Both the position numbers and the translations under genes were made by a program. From Tyto alba (Eukaryota; Chordata; Aves; Strigiformes; Tytonidae): a stretch of DNA of 64,000 bases. Numbering within the stretch: position 1 is the stretch's first letter; each line of letters opens with the position of its first letter. The notes below the pieces were generated by a model that saw only the letters and a list, made by a program, of their open reading frames with translations, searched no databases and was not told where the DNA came from. Below, one piece after another: positions 1 to 13,349 of the stretch. The stretch covers positions 5,645,730 through 5,709,729 of the forward strand of contig NW_024881324.1 in NCBI RefSeq assembly GCF_018691265.1. Direction: 5' to 3'.

Positions 1-1302
1 TGATGTGAGTTACTGCCATTTCCAATTCAGGACTGGAGAGTGTCTGCCATGAGAGAAAACAGTAAATTTCTATAGTCTGTCCCTTGTTGATTTGCTACCC
101 ATCTCGAGGCTGCTTCCTCTCCTCCCTTCCACATGTCTCTTTTGAAATAGCACAAGTATATTGGCACACTTTGAAGGGATGTTCCCTTGATTATCTTGTC
201 CTTTCTTCTCCTATCCTCAGAGCTTTTAACCGTCTTTTTTACCCCCAAGAGAAAAAAAAAAAATGTACCGTGCTGTTGTCTTCCTTTTCAGTGAGCTGTT
301 ACACATTAATGCACACAGGCTTGCATTCCTCATACTGTTGGTTTTCTCTCTAACCACCTTATTTCTTGGTTCATGATCAGGAAATATCTTCTTCAAGGAT
401 CATGCAAAGGTAAAAATATGCTATTTCTATTGCTCCAAACCACCACCCAGATTCTCAGCACAAAGCAACTCCTGTTTTACACAGCCACAATTGATAGAGT
501 ATCCTCAGAACTGCGAGAAACACAGTAGTCCAGCAAACACTTTCAGCCATTCCCCTAGTATCCCATAGGGACTTTTTTGGTCTTATATTGGTTTGGACTT
601 TTCCGAATGTGGCACTACATTAAACGTGGATTTTGTACTTATGCTATCTCACTTTGCCTAAGCATGCTCTGCTTACATACTACTTCTGCACCAGTAATAG
701 ACACCTTAGTTATTACAGAAACTAAGAGACAGGGACACTTGTATCAGTGCATTGTCTTTCATGGACCATCTGGTAGCTTTGCTTTATTCTTCAATTGTAT
801 CTTAAAGCTCCCAAAACACTGACTGTCTTTTCTCCTTTTACACTATTATAATGGAAAAAGAAGCCTTTTGTTAACTATTTACCTTTTTTTGTAGAGGTCC
901 TGATGATATAGTTTGTAAACTAGGAGAATGCTGGTACAGCATCATTTAAGAGAGGGTTTTAAACTACTCTTTTATATTGGTGGACTTAATTTGTTGAATG
1001 TGAAAATTAAAATAAGTTTGTAAATTATTGGTATTTGTTTAGATAGAAGGGGAAATAAACTATTGCAGTCTCTGTATATATAGGCTGGTAATGAATCTAT
1101 GTGTGTAGTTGCAGATTCTGCTTAATCTCAGTCCAGAGGCCATCGTACATCCAAAGCAATATTATTAACTTCATAAAGCATAAGGCTGAGTTGTGGAAGT
1201 TCTTTTCCTTGGTTCCTTTCCTGGATTTTTTGATTAATCCAGGGCATGGTTTGATTAAGTAATTACTTCCTTTTGTTTTATCGTACTTATTTTGTCCATC
1301 TG

Positions 1303-1319
1303 TTTTTTTTTTTTTTTTT
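1303..1319. repeat. Homopolymer T17
   Basis: Uninterrupted run of 17 T on the plus strand. It generates the poly-lysine segment of a spurious minus-strand frame. It could be an old poly(A) tail of a minus-strand retrocopy, but no parent sequence is recognisable beside it. Confidence 0.9.
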
Positions 1320-4300
1320 ATCTTGTTCACTTTCTGGAGTAACATTACATATGTTCATACAGTGCTTAATGCACTGCGGCTCTGAGCTCAGGTAAAGCCT
1401 CTGACTAATTCCTAAGTAAAGACCACTCAAAGGAAGAGTACAAGCCATTAAGTTTTGCCCCACAAAGACCTTCTGGATGCCCAGTAACAGGTGTGAGACT
1501 TGCCCTGTCTTTAATCTTGGAAGACCTAACCATGTGTTTACATTGGTAAGAAAAAATCAAAAAGTAGCTGTATTGTTCTGGCTGGGGGGAAGGGGTAGGG
1601 AAGGTCAGTCTAGACAGGAAAAATGGGTGAGAACAATTACTTCACAAGTCTGTACCTCTGATGATACTCTGTCAATGGGCCAATGATCTCCTATTAGACA
1701 AGGAGACTATTTTACCCTTGAAGGTGCCACCTGTAGTAAAAGCATCTCTTTTCATTTATGTATCAAATATCCTGAAAATATATTACATCAAATTAATAAT
1801 TCCTGATACTTAGTTTTTATATACCTTGCTGTTGGAAGGGAAGGTCTCTAGGGAAATTTATTTTATTTAATTTATATATTGCTTCCCATGATCAACTTTT
1901 AGATTAATTTAAAACAAATTACAATAAATATTTCACTGTGACATGCCAGCTATATCAATATTGACACAATAGCAGCAAGTCCCTCATCAATAAATAAAGC
2001 TTGTTTGGGTCTTTTAGGTCATTTTACTCCTTGTAGAAGTCTGTTCCAACACACATACACTCTAATAGCTAGTAACATTTTTCTAGTATAATAGACTTTT
2101 TGAGGCTATATACATCCACAATTACATTTTACTTGTTATCATATCAATATTGTCCCTAACTTTAAAAATTAATCTTGACCACAGCTCTTCCTAATATATT
2201 TAAGTGAGCAGTGATATCCCTCACCTCTGCCTTTATTTTGCCATGCTAAAAAACCCATGCTTTGTCATTCAGGTTTGATCATCGTTAGTGCAGCCCATTC
2301 TCTAGAACCTTCTGCACACCCATTACAACCTGGATCACTCCTGATTAAAAATGATGTCTGAGGAGAGTCTGCAGAGCATCGGATGCAGTTCTCCTCATGG
2401 TACAATGGTCTGCCCTGCCCACAGTGTAACAGCACAGATATTCTTTGTATGGGAAGCTACTTGGCAGAATTAGCTCCCTGAGTGTCATTTCACCTGGTTT
2501 AGAAGTTCTTTTTTGGTTACCCCACAATGAAGTTTCTTTTGTTTTCCCCAGTCCCAGCCCTCATTTCCTAACAAACACATACATATTTTTTTATTATACT
2601 TTTTACAGGAATCAAGTCTGTAAGTTATTATTGTTTTCCAGACTTTCTCATTTTACTCTGTGAGAACCACTGCTTTCTACACACATTTACTCACTATAAA
2701 CTTAGAAGCAGCTGTAAGCTTGAGAAGATTATCTGATATTCTCTCAATTTCCAGATATTTTCTCTGCTGTTTGAATGTGTTACAGAGTTCTAGAAACCTG
2801 TCTATCTCTCTTTCACTCCAAGGGAAAGGTTTAAGATGACCACAGTCAATGGCACAGGAACATCCCACTGAGCAATGTTGCATTCAAAATACTAGAGATG
2901 AAGCCAGCCTCTTACCCAGGATCAGTGGGGTGAGTGGAGGTTTGAGAACATGGGAAAGTAAAATAAAGTTTTTTCATGGTCCTTTATATATAGAGAATTC
3001 TGATTGAAGGACTGTGTTCATCTGGTGATTCAGAGGGCAAGTCCTGAGTGCTACAGTCAGTCAAACTGTCTGGGTAAACAGGACCTTGCCTGAGTAAATA
3101 GGGAGTTTCAGAGTATTTAGGATCTAGGCCTGTTAATCATTCCACTCCATACACATATTGGCTCACGAAGTTCTTAAATTTTATTCTTACTAAGTCTTAA
3201 AAAAAACCTCCTGACTCCTCTTGCATCCAATGCTCAGAAAGAGTTCTTTCACTGGAATAAAAACACCCCCATATGTGTTTATTTCAAGGAAATTTTTGTT
3301 TTTTTGATTTCCTTGATTTCATTTTCTGAGATGTAAACCTGCTTTGGAGTCCTTGACATAGCTTTTTTCTTTCTTTCTTTTTAAATTTTTCTAAACTTCA
3401 TTTATTGCTACAGTCCAGGCTCAGGTTCATCAATTCTCAGCCTGGGTGAATTTGAAAAAAAACCACTATTAACTTCCTCCTGTTGTGTGTATCTAAATAT
3501 GGTAGTGCCTTTTTCCTATGAAAAACTCTGCCGAGAGACTCTTAAGCTAACTTTGTGTCATTATATCTTTCATGGAAATCCATGATGTGGAGAGGTCTTT
3601 ACCATCAGCTTCCATCAGGAGGGTTATCTCAGTGTCTAGACACTATAGTGATACGCTTTTTCAGGTTGCTGATAGATAGATGGGGCTTTGGAGAGCTTGC
3701 ACTTAATCCTCTTTAGCTGTGGATGGATGTTTTCCTGCAGTCTGGGATGAAGTTCAGGATTGTATTTCAAACAAGTTTGTCCTGAAGCGTAAATGGGAAA
3801 ACTTAGGTCAACAGTAAATTCTAACAAGTCTGAGGGATTAAATGGAGCATCAAATAATATGGGAATCAGAGAGCCTACATTTTGATATAGGATATGTTTA
3901 TCTTCTTTTGGTTTTAACACAAACTAAAATTCTTCAAACAGAGTAAAAAAAAAATATTCATACACATTTAATGGTTTCCTTCAAGGCAAACTGTTATAAA
4001 AATCATAAGAGCAAAATAGAAAGGGGGTGTGTGCCTATATGCACATGAAACTTTTATCACTGACACTTTAATATATGTATATTATTAAAAAAAATATTTT
4101 TAATTCTTGCTAGCTGCTTGCCATTTGTTTATTTTGGCACAATTCTGTTCTCAGAAAATAGGAATAAGGCAAACATACTCCTGCCCCCGTCACGTTCTTG
4201 TTCTTATGTGAGAGTACAATGCAGCAATGTTTGGGTCTCAAACACCAGAAAGCAGCATCTGTTCTGAAAACCTGCCTCCGTGGAAACTTTGAAAGCTGCC

Positions 4301-4380
4301 AGACATTCCTGCACTGTGAGCTGTATGTCCTCCCCCAGTGCTCCTGGTGCTGCCGCCGTCCCCAGTGCAAGGGATGCAGT

Positions 4381-4400
4381 CCCCCCACGATTGAGGGGGG
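4381..4400. repeat. Short C6/G6 inverted repeat
   Basis: Six C (4381-4386), an 8-base loop and six G (4395-4400) form a perfect short hairpin within a locally GC-richer patch (about 4320-4400). No downstream T run or gene context gives it a function. Confidence 0.6.
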
Positions 4401-5114
4401 TTTCAAAGTGCTTTTATCTGACAGAAGGAGCTTGCCATCGAGATGCTGGTTCTTCATCTGTGACCTTTTCTCTGAGTGAAGCTCTCGACAACTCCCCCCA
4501 CCTCAACTTCCTCACTTGTGAGCCCCCCTGGGCAGTCTCACTTCTTCTTGTCCCAGCTCCTACTCTTGCCCAGGCTCCATGGCTGTCTAGAAAATTGAGT
4601 TTGGTTACTTTTGGAAGTATGGCTGGGATATGTACAACTCCCCTTCAGGAGATCTAGCCCATTGAGGGGATTTCATCAGGGAACAAGTCCAGGACTGATC
4701 TTATTTTTATTATTTACCAATTCAAAAATAGGAGTGTGAAGGAGTGAGTGACAACTAGCCATTAGCAAGGACAGAAAACACTGTCAATATGGAAGACAGA
4801 AGGAAGGAAGGCCTTATTGCCCTTTCAGATTGAAGAGGTAGAAATACAAGTATAAAATCATGCTTCTTAAGAATTAAAAATATCTGTTATGAGATGGAAT
4901 CAGTTGAATAAACCAGAGAGAATAGACCTGTGTCCAGATTAGTCACATACAAGACTGTTGGAGCTAGCACTATAATATGGTTATGAAAAAGATATGTGTG
5001 GCCTTTGGAGATACATGGCAACTATCTCTGGCAGAGAAAAGAAAGCGTTCATGCCTTTATAAGGAGATATTGATAGTTTCCAAACAAGAATGCTGCACAC
5101 CACATGCTGACAAT

Positions 5115-5485
5115 CCACACTTACGAGCAATAAAATTGGGAACGGAGAAGACCCATGTCATCACAGGAATGGAAGGCCTATCATACAAGAAACATTAAAA
5201 GACCTAAGCCTGCTTAGCCTAGGTAAATGGAAGCTTTAAGGAAATAAGATTGCTGAAGATAAATGCAAAGCTGGAAGGGAACTATTGAAGTTATCAGACA
5301 ATCCTGGCAGCAGAACAAATGGATAGAAGGCAGCCATGGATACAGCCATGCTGGGAAGCAGGAGAGGGTTTCTAACTGCCAGCATCTGGAGATGCAGATC
5401 CCAGCATGTGGAATAAGCATCATCTTTTTCAGTGTCTTCAAGACAGAACTGGACATATTTCTGAAAGAGACCACAGAGTGTGGCT
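5115..5485 (+). mobile_element. Ancient CR1-like LINE 3' remnant (sense)
   Basis: The stretch from about 5160 resembles the last part of a CR1-clade ORF2. It has a segment like 'GLSYKKH-KDLSLLSL' just before a stop at about 5199, then a degenerate region. In another frame it ends with FFSVFKTELDIFLKE (about 5430-5475), which recalls the FK-x-x-LD motif near the C-terminus of CR1 reverse transcriptases. Frames shift at least once, as expected of an old fossil. Boundaries are approximate and the upstream edge is not visible. It could be an L3 or other CR1-clade branch. The assignment comes from pattern memory, not alignment. Confidence 0.5.
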
Positions 5486-6752
5486 TCCCGCAACAGCAAA
5501 GGACTGAGCTGAGTGACCCTGCACATCCCACACTCTGCATCCAAAGCGGCTTCAAGCATCTTGTGATTGTCAAGGAGCACAACAAAGCTGGGCAACTTTC
5601 TTACAGTATAGTACTATTTCAGTTTAAATTTAAGCCACAATATTGAAGTGAAGAGACACCAAGACTTCAACATGTTCCTCTTTCCTGCCCAGAACTTAAC
5701 CATCCTCCTGAACAGCCTTCTACAATTTGACCTCCTCAGCTCCCCAGTCCCCAGGGTATAGCTTTGCTCGTCTCTCCCTCATTCAGAGATTTGTCTCATC
5801 AAGCTTTCAAACCTTTTTGTCATCCTGGTTCACCTGTGGGAGACAATTCTTCACAGTGCTGGAGAAGGAATTTAAAATTCTACTCTGGAGGTGAGTCCTA
5901 TATATTGGCTAAGACACTTTTGCCAGCACTTACTTCAGTGAATGCACAGCAAGAAGCTCTACATGCAGGGCTGAAGGACAGTTTAATTTGCTGGCTCTTC
6001 AGTCATTTACCTGTTGAAAGAGACTGTTACAATGCAATGTACAGCTGACAATATGATGGATTAAGTTCACCAATACACCCAATGCCAGCTGCTGACCAGC
6101 CATTAAGCTTATCATGCACACATCCTAAATCTTCCATTGCCAGGTCTGTAAACCATCCAAGCCTTTTCTGACACAAGACAGTGCTGCAACAATACTGCCT
6201 TTTGCCTACCAAAAATCAAACTAGCAAATTATCACTGGTAAGCTAAGCATGGGTTCAGGTGCACACCTGCACAGAGGAGCACAATTCAATTCTTCCAATA
6301 GGAGTTTTACACCACCTGGTTTTCTTGAAAGGTTCCTTGAGTGTTTTCCTCTAAAACACGGTAAACTGAGCACTACTCTAACTTGTCCTGGCAGCCAACA
6401 GTGTCAAGATGCCATATGTGCAGGTGAAGATACACAGCTGAGGGATTTATGGGATATGTTCTTTGATGTCTAGCAGTCTTGCATGGAGGAAGAGTGTATA
6501 CCCTGCTTTTGCAGGACTGCAGAAAGCTGATGCTAGAGTGAGCAGCTCTGGGACAGTCTGAGCTATACATTTCCCTTTGGCTTCTATTTAGAAGTCAGAA
6601 CAATTGAAAGGACAGGGCTTTTTACTTGTGTTTTGCAGCCAGCCAGAACAGTGCATGTCTTCTGGTCTGAGATGCTGTATGGCTATCAGTGTCTGGTTTT
6701 CATAACTGTCACTTGCTATTGTTACCTCACAGTGAATAGCAGGCAAGTTAGG

Positions 6753-6818
6753 AAAAAACAAACAAACAAACAAACAAACAACAACAAAAAAAAACACAAA
6801 CAAACAAACAAACAAAAC
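6753..6818. repeat. (AAAC)n microsatellite
   Basis: Tandem AAAC/AACA units, interrupted near 6781-6795 by AAC and A-run variants. Slippage-prone. It encodes the K/Q/T/N repeats of a spurious plus-strand frame and the F/V/C repeats of a minus-strand one. Confidence 0.95.
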
Positions 6819-8369
6819 ACGAAAAAAACACATGTTCATTTATTAAGAAGTTCTTATTTGACAAGTGAAAAACTAAAATTCAGATGCAAGAACAATCTGC
6901 TGAGGTAAAAAGTATTTAGTTGTAACTCAGAAAAACTACCCAAATTGGTGGTCTGCAATATGATCAGAAATAAAGGAAAGCAAATATACAGTATGAATAC
7001 AAGTATTCATTGTATCTAATCTCTGAAATAAGAGTTTATATTCCTGCTCCTGTGTGGGTTATAGCTCAGATTTCAAAGCTCCGACTGCAAGAAGTGTAGG
7101 AATCTGTTAAAAACATAGCTGCTTTTAACCAACGGGCATATTATAACTCTTCAGACTTTAATTTATCAACTATTTAAATAGAAAGAGATTGATCATGAGA
7201 GGCCTCACAAATCCTATCCTGCTGTTGACATTCAATAGTATTTTAACATACTGAAGAGTTTGTTTTGCCTAAAATGCTGTGGTGCTATGATTTACTGGCT
7301 AGGATTGATTATGTTTCTGGTAGCACAGATGGCTGAAGTTTTGGTTGGGGGAATTTCTCAATATGATGGAATAAATTATCAGCTGCCACGCCAGGATGTG
7401 AGGGTCCTTCTCACTGGGTAGAAGACAGCATGCCCCCCATGTGACGTGCTTATGGATACATGTCTGTTGTATTTATGACCACACACAGAGTTCTTCCTCT
7501 TTTCTCTAAATGCTTTCAGACTATATCCTCCTAAAGAAAGTTTCCAGTTATCAGTTGAAAACAACCAGCATAATCACAGTTCCCACTGAGATGTCAAGCA
7601 CAGACCACCAGTTAACTGGTGAAAGGAAGAAGACAGTTGGATCCAGCCACTGCTTGACAGGTCTTGCTAATGGTTAAATTCTGATCCAGCATGGAAGCAG
7701 TAGGATGAGAGAAGAAAGCATATAGACTTGCTTCTCTGTCAGATCAGCACAGAGTACAGGGACACACTTACATTCCTTTCCATATAGTGGAAGGTGGAGA
7801 AAAAGAACAAGAGCAGAAGCAAGAGTTATTGCAAATTCCACTTGCCATCTGTGAAGTCAGGCCCAACCTTTAAGCAGCAGGTGAGTAATGTTGGTCATTT
7901 CTGAAGCAAAATGTGCCCACCTACTTTTCCCAAACTGCTCTGACAATTCAGTTTCAGCATGCAGGGATCCTCACCAGGTTCAGGCAGAGTAGACATGGGA
8001 AAGGTATCCATTCTACACAGAGAGAATCATTGTCATGATCCCGCAAATCAGGACATACATTTTCCCAAACCACTTGGACTTTTGTACCCACTTCCACAGC
8101 TTCTATTACCTGCAGTCCTGAAATGGCTATTGACAAAATTGGTGTGTGCACACACTCCTGAGCTTGACTTTGTTGGGTAACAGCTCTGTTGTGAAACTGG
8201 CTGCCACAGGTACACAGCAGCTGTGGGATATATTGCCATTTGGGTAAGATGGGCCATGCCAGCATTGTTAAGATTGTCTCCTATAGATACTAGGAGCTAT
8301 AAAAGTCTTCCTGGACTCTGAATGCATTGCTCTGTAAAATTAGCTTGCTTTTGCCTACTTTCTTATGCC

Positions 8370-8390
8370 TTTTTTTTTTTTTTTTTTTTT
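8370..8390. repeat. Homopolymer T21
   Basis: Uninterrupted T run on the plus strand. No flanking retrocopy or tRNA-like body was recognised. Confidence 0.9.
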
Positions 8391-9474
8391 ATGAATCGAC
8401 TTTTGTAATATTTCATTACAAGTTTGGACCCAACTCTAATTCTTCCAGATAGAATAGGAACCATATAGAGAAATGTTTCCTTTCCTGTTAAATACTTATC
8501 AGCAGGGTTAAAGAGTTGGCACATTTTGCTCAAAAGACATCATTCATTGACAGCAGAGAATATGCAGGACTAACAAAGGCAAAATCATCCATCTTTTCTG
8601 ACCTTGGCCTGCTACAGACCTTCACTACTGTGGGGATGTTTTCTTATAAATGTACTTTTTACACAGCTGGAATAGAACACTTCTCCCCACTGTTGGAACT
8701 GGAGAAGCTCCTGCTGGCTTGGAGCAGAGACTCTTTCTCTTGGAGCAGAAATCCCCCCGATCCCTCATTGGATGTAGAACAGCTCACAAAGCTGAGACGT
8801 CTCACAAACAGCACCTTCCTCCTACCTCTGTTCATGAGACAGGTATTCCCATGCGATGACAGTTAAATAAGTGAGAAGTCTCACTGAATCACACTGCAAC
8901 ATTTTCTCCTTGCTGGAGTGAGATAGTGTGCTGTAAAAAACTGTTTGAAAATGAACAAGTCTCAGCTGAAATAAGTGAGAGCTGACAGGCTTGATCCTGC
9001 ACATTATTTTTTTTTTTTTTTGTAAACCAGAGAGATATTTTCTGTGAAGATTTTCCATGCTCCATTAAAAAAAATAATCTTTTGTCTTGCATATATGCTG
9101 TAAAGAGAGACTTCTTAACTGTAACAGAGGATGGGATTTATAAGGAAAGCTACACTTGTAAAGCAAGAGAGAAGAAAAGAAATAAAGTCTGTACATTTAA
9201 TGGATTACATTTCAGACTGTGGAAGGATAAGAAATTAAGCATTACTAATAAGACAGAAAGCCACCATCAGAATCTCAATCACGTACTAGGTACAACTTTC
9301 TAAGTTACACAAGCAATCTGCAGGGCTTCAGGCTTCTCCTGCTCTCCATAAAGCTTAGTCTATGAATTGAGAGGAAACATTCAGTCTAATATTTCACAAA
9401 CCTGCCTCTACATTCCACTTTATCATCATCCGCAACAACTCATGGCTTGCACACCGGAGAGGAAGGAATCATTG

Positions 9475-9491
9475 AGGAGGAGGAGGAGGAA
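9475..9491. repeat. (GGA)n short tandem repeat
   Basis: About five GGA/AGG units ending in a further purine run. Purine-only on the plus strand. Confidence 0.85.
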
Positions 9492-10861
9492 GGGATGCAG
9501 TTCTAGAAGTAGCAAATGTAAGTTGCAATGAGAGATTTTGGTTAGGCTTTCATCCAACCACAAGCCTCAATTTCTGTGTTACAGAAGCCAGTTTTCTACC
9601 ACAAGAATGAAAACCAATCTTTCAAATTTCAAACCTAATAAATCAGAGGCATTTTGCCTGACTACCGCAGACAAAGCTTACTTTTATTGCTGGGGGAAAA
9701 TAAAGGATAGCAATTAAAAATAAAATCTGCAACTAGAACACACAATTTTCATCTTACAAAAAAATATAAACCACCATGTATATGTGGGGAACATACTAGG
9801 TGGTACATTACCTTTTGCCTCTATTTATTGTTAACTTGAGACTAAATGTTGATGATTCAACTCTTACTCTTTAAACAACTCTCATTGACTGAATCAGATT
9901 TGCAAAAGTAGTGAAGTACTACTTGAGTAGTCCCTAGGGGTGTTAACATCTGGCCCTAGAAGCTACATTAATTTTAAATATATTTTTGAAAATATAACAA
10001 TATTTAGGCATTGCCACTTTTGATTGATAAATTGTTATGACAAACTTTGCCAACTGGCCCACGCACACACAAAACAGAACTACAATTGCATGCATCCAGC
10101 ACAGAGTGGTTACAGAATCAGCTTTATATGCTTGCATGTACACACACAATTCAGCTCTTTGAAGTAGAACCAACCGGAGCAAAAGACAGTCCAGAAGCTT
10201 TTTACCATTGAGGTGAAACAAAGGCTTAGGTAACGTGGTTCTGCTCGGTGCTCTACAAAATAGCACATCCTAACTAGAAGCATGGCTGTTTGACTCCTTC
10301 AGGAGTGAGAAAGCATCCGGTAGCTACTCTCCTGGTAAATAGGTCACCCCTGAGGGAGCTAGCAAGCTGATGAGAAAGGTGTTCAACAGCAACAAGCCTT
10401 TCGAGAGATTGGGTAGCTAATGGAAAACATGATCCAGAACCTGCAACAAGCGAAAGCATTTCCTTGTTAACTCATCTCTGGTACTTGTCCTGCAAATGCA
10501 CTCTCCAACTTCATTTGCCACCTGATTCCCCCTCCATCCCCCAAAATCAACAGCACATGCAGCAAATCATAACGATGAGAGACAGGACCCAGTGAAGGTT
10601 CCTGTCAGCTCATCCAGAGCCCCATCTCTGTATCAATAAACACAGAGCTGCATCTGTTAGGGTGTATATAATTGGTTGCACTTCACATCCTATACCTTTT
10701 TACCAACAGAACAGTAGGAAATGAAAACTCTGAAGATATCAGAAATTCAAGCAGGAAGACAGATGATCTGTTCTGCTTCTGAGGAAGCCCAAGACCATCA
10801 GAGACCAAGAACACACAGACAGACACAGGAACTTATTCTAGGGACTGCAGCCAAATTAAAC

Positions 10862-10864
10862 TTT

Positions 10865-10896
<32 letters not shown>
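10862..10896. repeat. T23 followed directly by A12
   Basis: A run of 23 T (10862-10884) abuts 12 A (10885-10896), forming a T-A foldback of up to 12 bp at the junction. This could be two homopolymer tails brought together by adjacent insertions. No bodies are recognisable on either side. Confidence 0.9.
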
Positions 10897-11083
10897 TATC
10901 ATGAGCATCATTAATGTGGGTTTAGGGAAATGACTGTAGTGGATTGCTTTTCTGACTAATTCCCTAGAGGTGAGTGAGTGTTAGGAGTGGAGAGCTATCA
11001 CCCAGGAGAGATCTACTAAACTTATCAGAAACCTTTGTTTACTTCAATCTTATTTGTCTATGTGCTAGCTACATGTCTGACAG

Positions 11084-11400
11084 TCACAGGATCACAAGAT
11101 CACAGACCTGTTCAGGCTGGAAGGGATCTCAGGTGTCTCTAACCCAACTTTCTGACCAAAGCAAAGTCAGCTGGAGGGATCAGACCATGTTGCTCAGGGC
11201 TTTACCCAGGTGGGTCTTGAAAACCTCCAAAGTTGGAGACTGCACAGTCTTCCTGGGCTTCTGCTCCACTGTTTGGCTGTCTTCCTGGACAAGTAGTTTC
11301 TCCTTATATACAGTCTGAACATCTCTTGTTTTAACTTATGCCCATTGCTTCATCTTCCCACCACACACTACTGTTAAGAACCCGACTCCATCTTCTTGAG
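11084..11400 (-). mobile_element. CR1 LINE, 5'-truncated 3' end (antisense)
   Basis: Read on the minus strand this is a typical avian CR1 3' end. It runs from a 'GAACCC..CTTAACAG' segment near 11395, through the conserved region equivalent to the ORF2 C-terminus, to a 3' tail of short tandem TCACA/ATCACA-type units at 11084-11106. The core around 11106-11125 matches the common avian CR1 tail pattern 'caggctggaagggatctcag'. CR1 copies are usually 5'-truncated and lack poly(A), as here. The frame is interrupted, so it makes no protein. Edges are good to about 10 bp. Confidence 0.85.
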
Positions 11401-12639
11401 TCCTGCTGAGGATGGCAAATATACCAGCAGGTATATTACCAAAGCTAATACGATGGGAACTCTTACAATCAGATTTAGTATGAGCATTATCATCAGCTTT
11501 ATGACAGTAGACTTATTTTCTGAAGGTACAGTGTTACATGTGAAGTAATACAGCCATAGCAAAATTGACATATTCTGACAAAACATAGGAATATCATCCT
11601 TTAAGAAATTTAACATTTACCAAAATTAGACCAATCCAACTAGTAGTATGTAAAATTCTAATTCAAAAATTATCTTCTGTGGGGGTCCTCAGAGATAAAC
11701 AAGTACCCACAAACTCTCCAAATATTTGACACTTGCATGGCCACTACCAACCACCCCATCTCCTTCATGCCCACATACACACATGGAGTGATAGCTCTAT
11801 GTTACATAATTTTTTAGTGATATTTTTACAAGGAAGACTACATCAATATTCTCTACAACATCTTCTGAAAACAGGCATGAACTAGGTAGGAGTGCAGCAG
11901 ATGGAAAATCTTCATACATGTAAAAAAGACATGTAAAGCAGATGATGATCAGTTGTCCAAATCAACTAAGATGAAGTATTGGTTTTCTTTGCATGAAGAT
12001 ACTAGCAAAAAATTCCAGTTATGAGGGCAGTGAGAGGTGGGCCACTTGGGGACTCTGAGGAGAGTAGGCTCAGTAAAGCCTTTTAAGAACAGGTTAACAT
12101 CTGTTGGAGGTGAAGGGTCTACCTTGGGATATTTCTGCTTCAAGGCAGGAGTTACATGAAGTTTGGTTTCTGTCCATATTCTGGTTTCATGGTATCCACC
12201 CTGGTCTCATGGATCCAGCTTTTCTTTGTCACCTTGAAGGGTTAGCTCCCAGGCTTTTAATGTCACATGTGAATCTACAATTCAGGAGTAATGAAAAAAA
12301 AAAAAAAAAACCAAGATAACTGACTGCTGGAGATAAAGAATAGAAAAATCATGAGGGTGGTGCAAGGACAAAAAGGAGAACGAATGAATAAAGAAGTCAA
12401 AGACCTGAAGGACAACAGAGAGATGAACACCAAGAGAGTGGTAAAGCCATTCTTCAATTTGCTGAGAAAAGTGGCAGACAGTACTGTGGGGCATCATAAA
12501 TGCTTTCCAAGTGGTAAGACTTGATTCCTGTTGCAAGTAGACTCACAATTTCACAGAAGATCTTTGGATGGGACAGAACCCAAGAGCAAGAGTAACAGCC
12601 TTGGGCTGAGAAATGCTTTTATTAACAAAGAATTTGTGC

Positions 12640-12750
12640 CTTTGGGTGATAAATATTGTTCACCCACATTACAGATGAGGTATCTGAGAAACAGAACTAT
12701 AGGCTCTTGGGTGTCAGGATCAGCTCCTACTCACTTTGAAGTCCAGTAGA
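12640..12750 (-). mobile_element. Possible MIR-like ancient SINE fragment
   Basis: At 12658-12700 the text 'cattacagatgaggtatc' followed by 'tgagaaacagaac' closely resembles the reverse complement of the MIR/CORE-SINE segment in which a count-type 'CTGTAAAATGGG' follows 'CCTCATC'. MIR elements predate the amniote radiation, so a worn copy in a bird is possible but uncommon. Only about 45 bp is convincing and the outer limits are guesses. Confidence 0.4.
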
Positions 12751-13309
12751 GAAGTGTTTCTTCATTAACTATGAAGTTATGTCTTAGCCAGAAGACCACA
12801 TGAAAGAGGGTCTTGGTTCTGCCACAGCATTTACCCCACAAAACCAGCACCTTGAGCTCCAGTGTCAGGATGTGTTCAGCTTGGCAGGACACAATCTGAT
12901 CTGCAAATTAAAGCACTCTGGTAAAGTAACTCTATTTGCTACAGACCTGTGTTTATCAATCTGTACTTGCATTACACAGGAGGAATGTTTACCACTTAGA
13001 TTGCCTGGCTCGTGCAAAACTCTGAGCGGAACAGCAGAAGAGTCATTTACGTAGCTACAACAGGCTTAAGACTGTTGAGTGATTAAATGAAGAATGAAAA
13101 TAAATATATTCACCATGAAACAAGACAATTTGAATCCAGAGCACCTTTTTAACCATCTACAGAATGTTTAATTGGTATTAAACTGGGGCTGGTGTAGTGT
13201 AAGCAGAATACTTCAATTCTACCGTGGCAGTCTAACCACAGAAAAAAGGAAAAACACAAGTGTCCTTACAAAGTTGAAGCCCGCCATGGGTTTGGATTAA
13301 CAAAGTGAC

Positions 13310-13313
<4 letters not shown>

Positions 13314-13346
<33 letters not shown>
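13314..13346. repeat. Homopolymer T33
   Basis: 33 consecutive T on the plus strand, one of the two longest homopolymers in the window. A run this long and pure is young or under slippage expansion. It could equally be a consensus artefact of noisy reads. Confidence 0.9.

Positions 13347-13349
<3 letters not shown>

Larger units (their letters stand above)
1..5114. other. Non-genic stretch, no gene seen
   Basis: AT-rich unique-looking sequence. All frames are short and broken, and no frame shows a domain, signal peptide or convincing splice-bounded exon. It holds a 17-base T run at 1303-1319, a TTTC-rich patch near 3367-3380 and a small C6/G6 hairpin at 4381-4400. Around 3060-3140 there is weak resemblance to worn amniote interspersed repeats, too diffuse to annotate. 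Nothing else recognised. Confidence 0.7.
5486..11083. other. Non-genic stretch, simple repeats only
   Basis: No gene seen. Contents are the AAAC microsatellite (6753-6818), T21 at 8370-8390, GGA repeats (9475-9491) and the T23/A12 tract (10862-10896). Frames of 90-116 codons near 8.5 kb and 10.0 kb lack ATG context, domains or splice logic and read as chance openings. Confidence 0.7.

Noticed and set aside
7866..7890. CAG-GTGAGT splice donor
   Set aside because: No exon-like frame precedes it.
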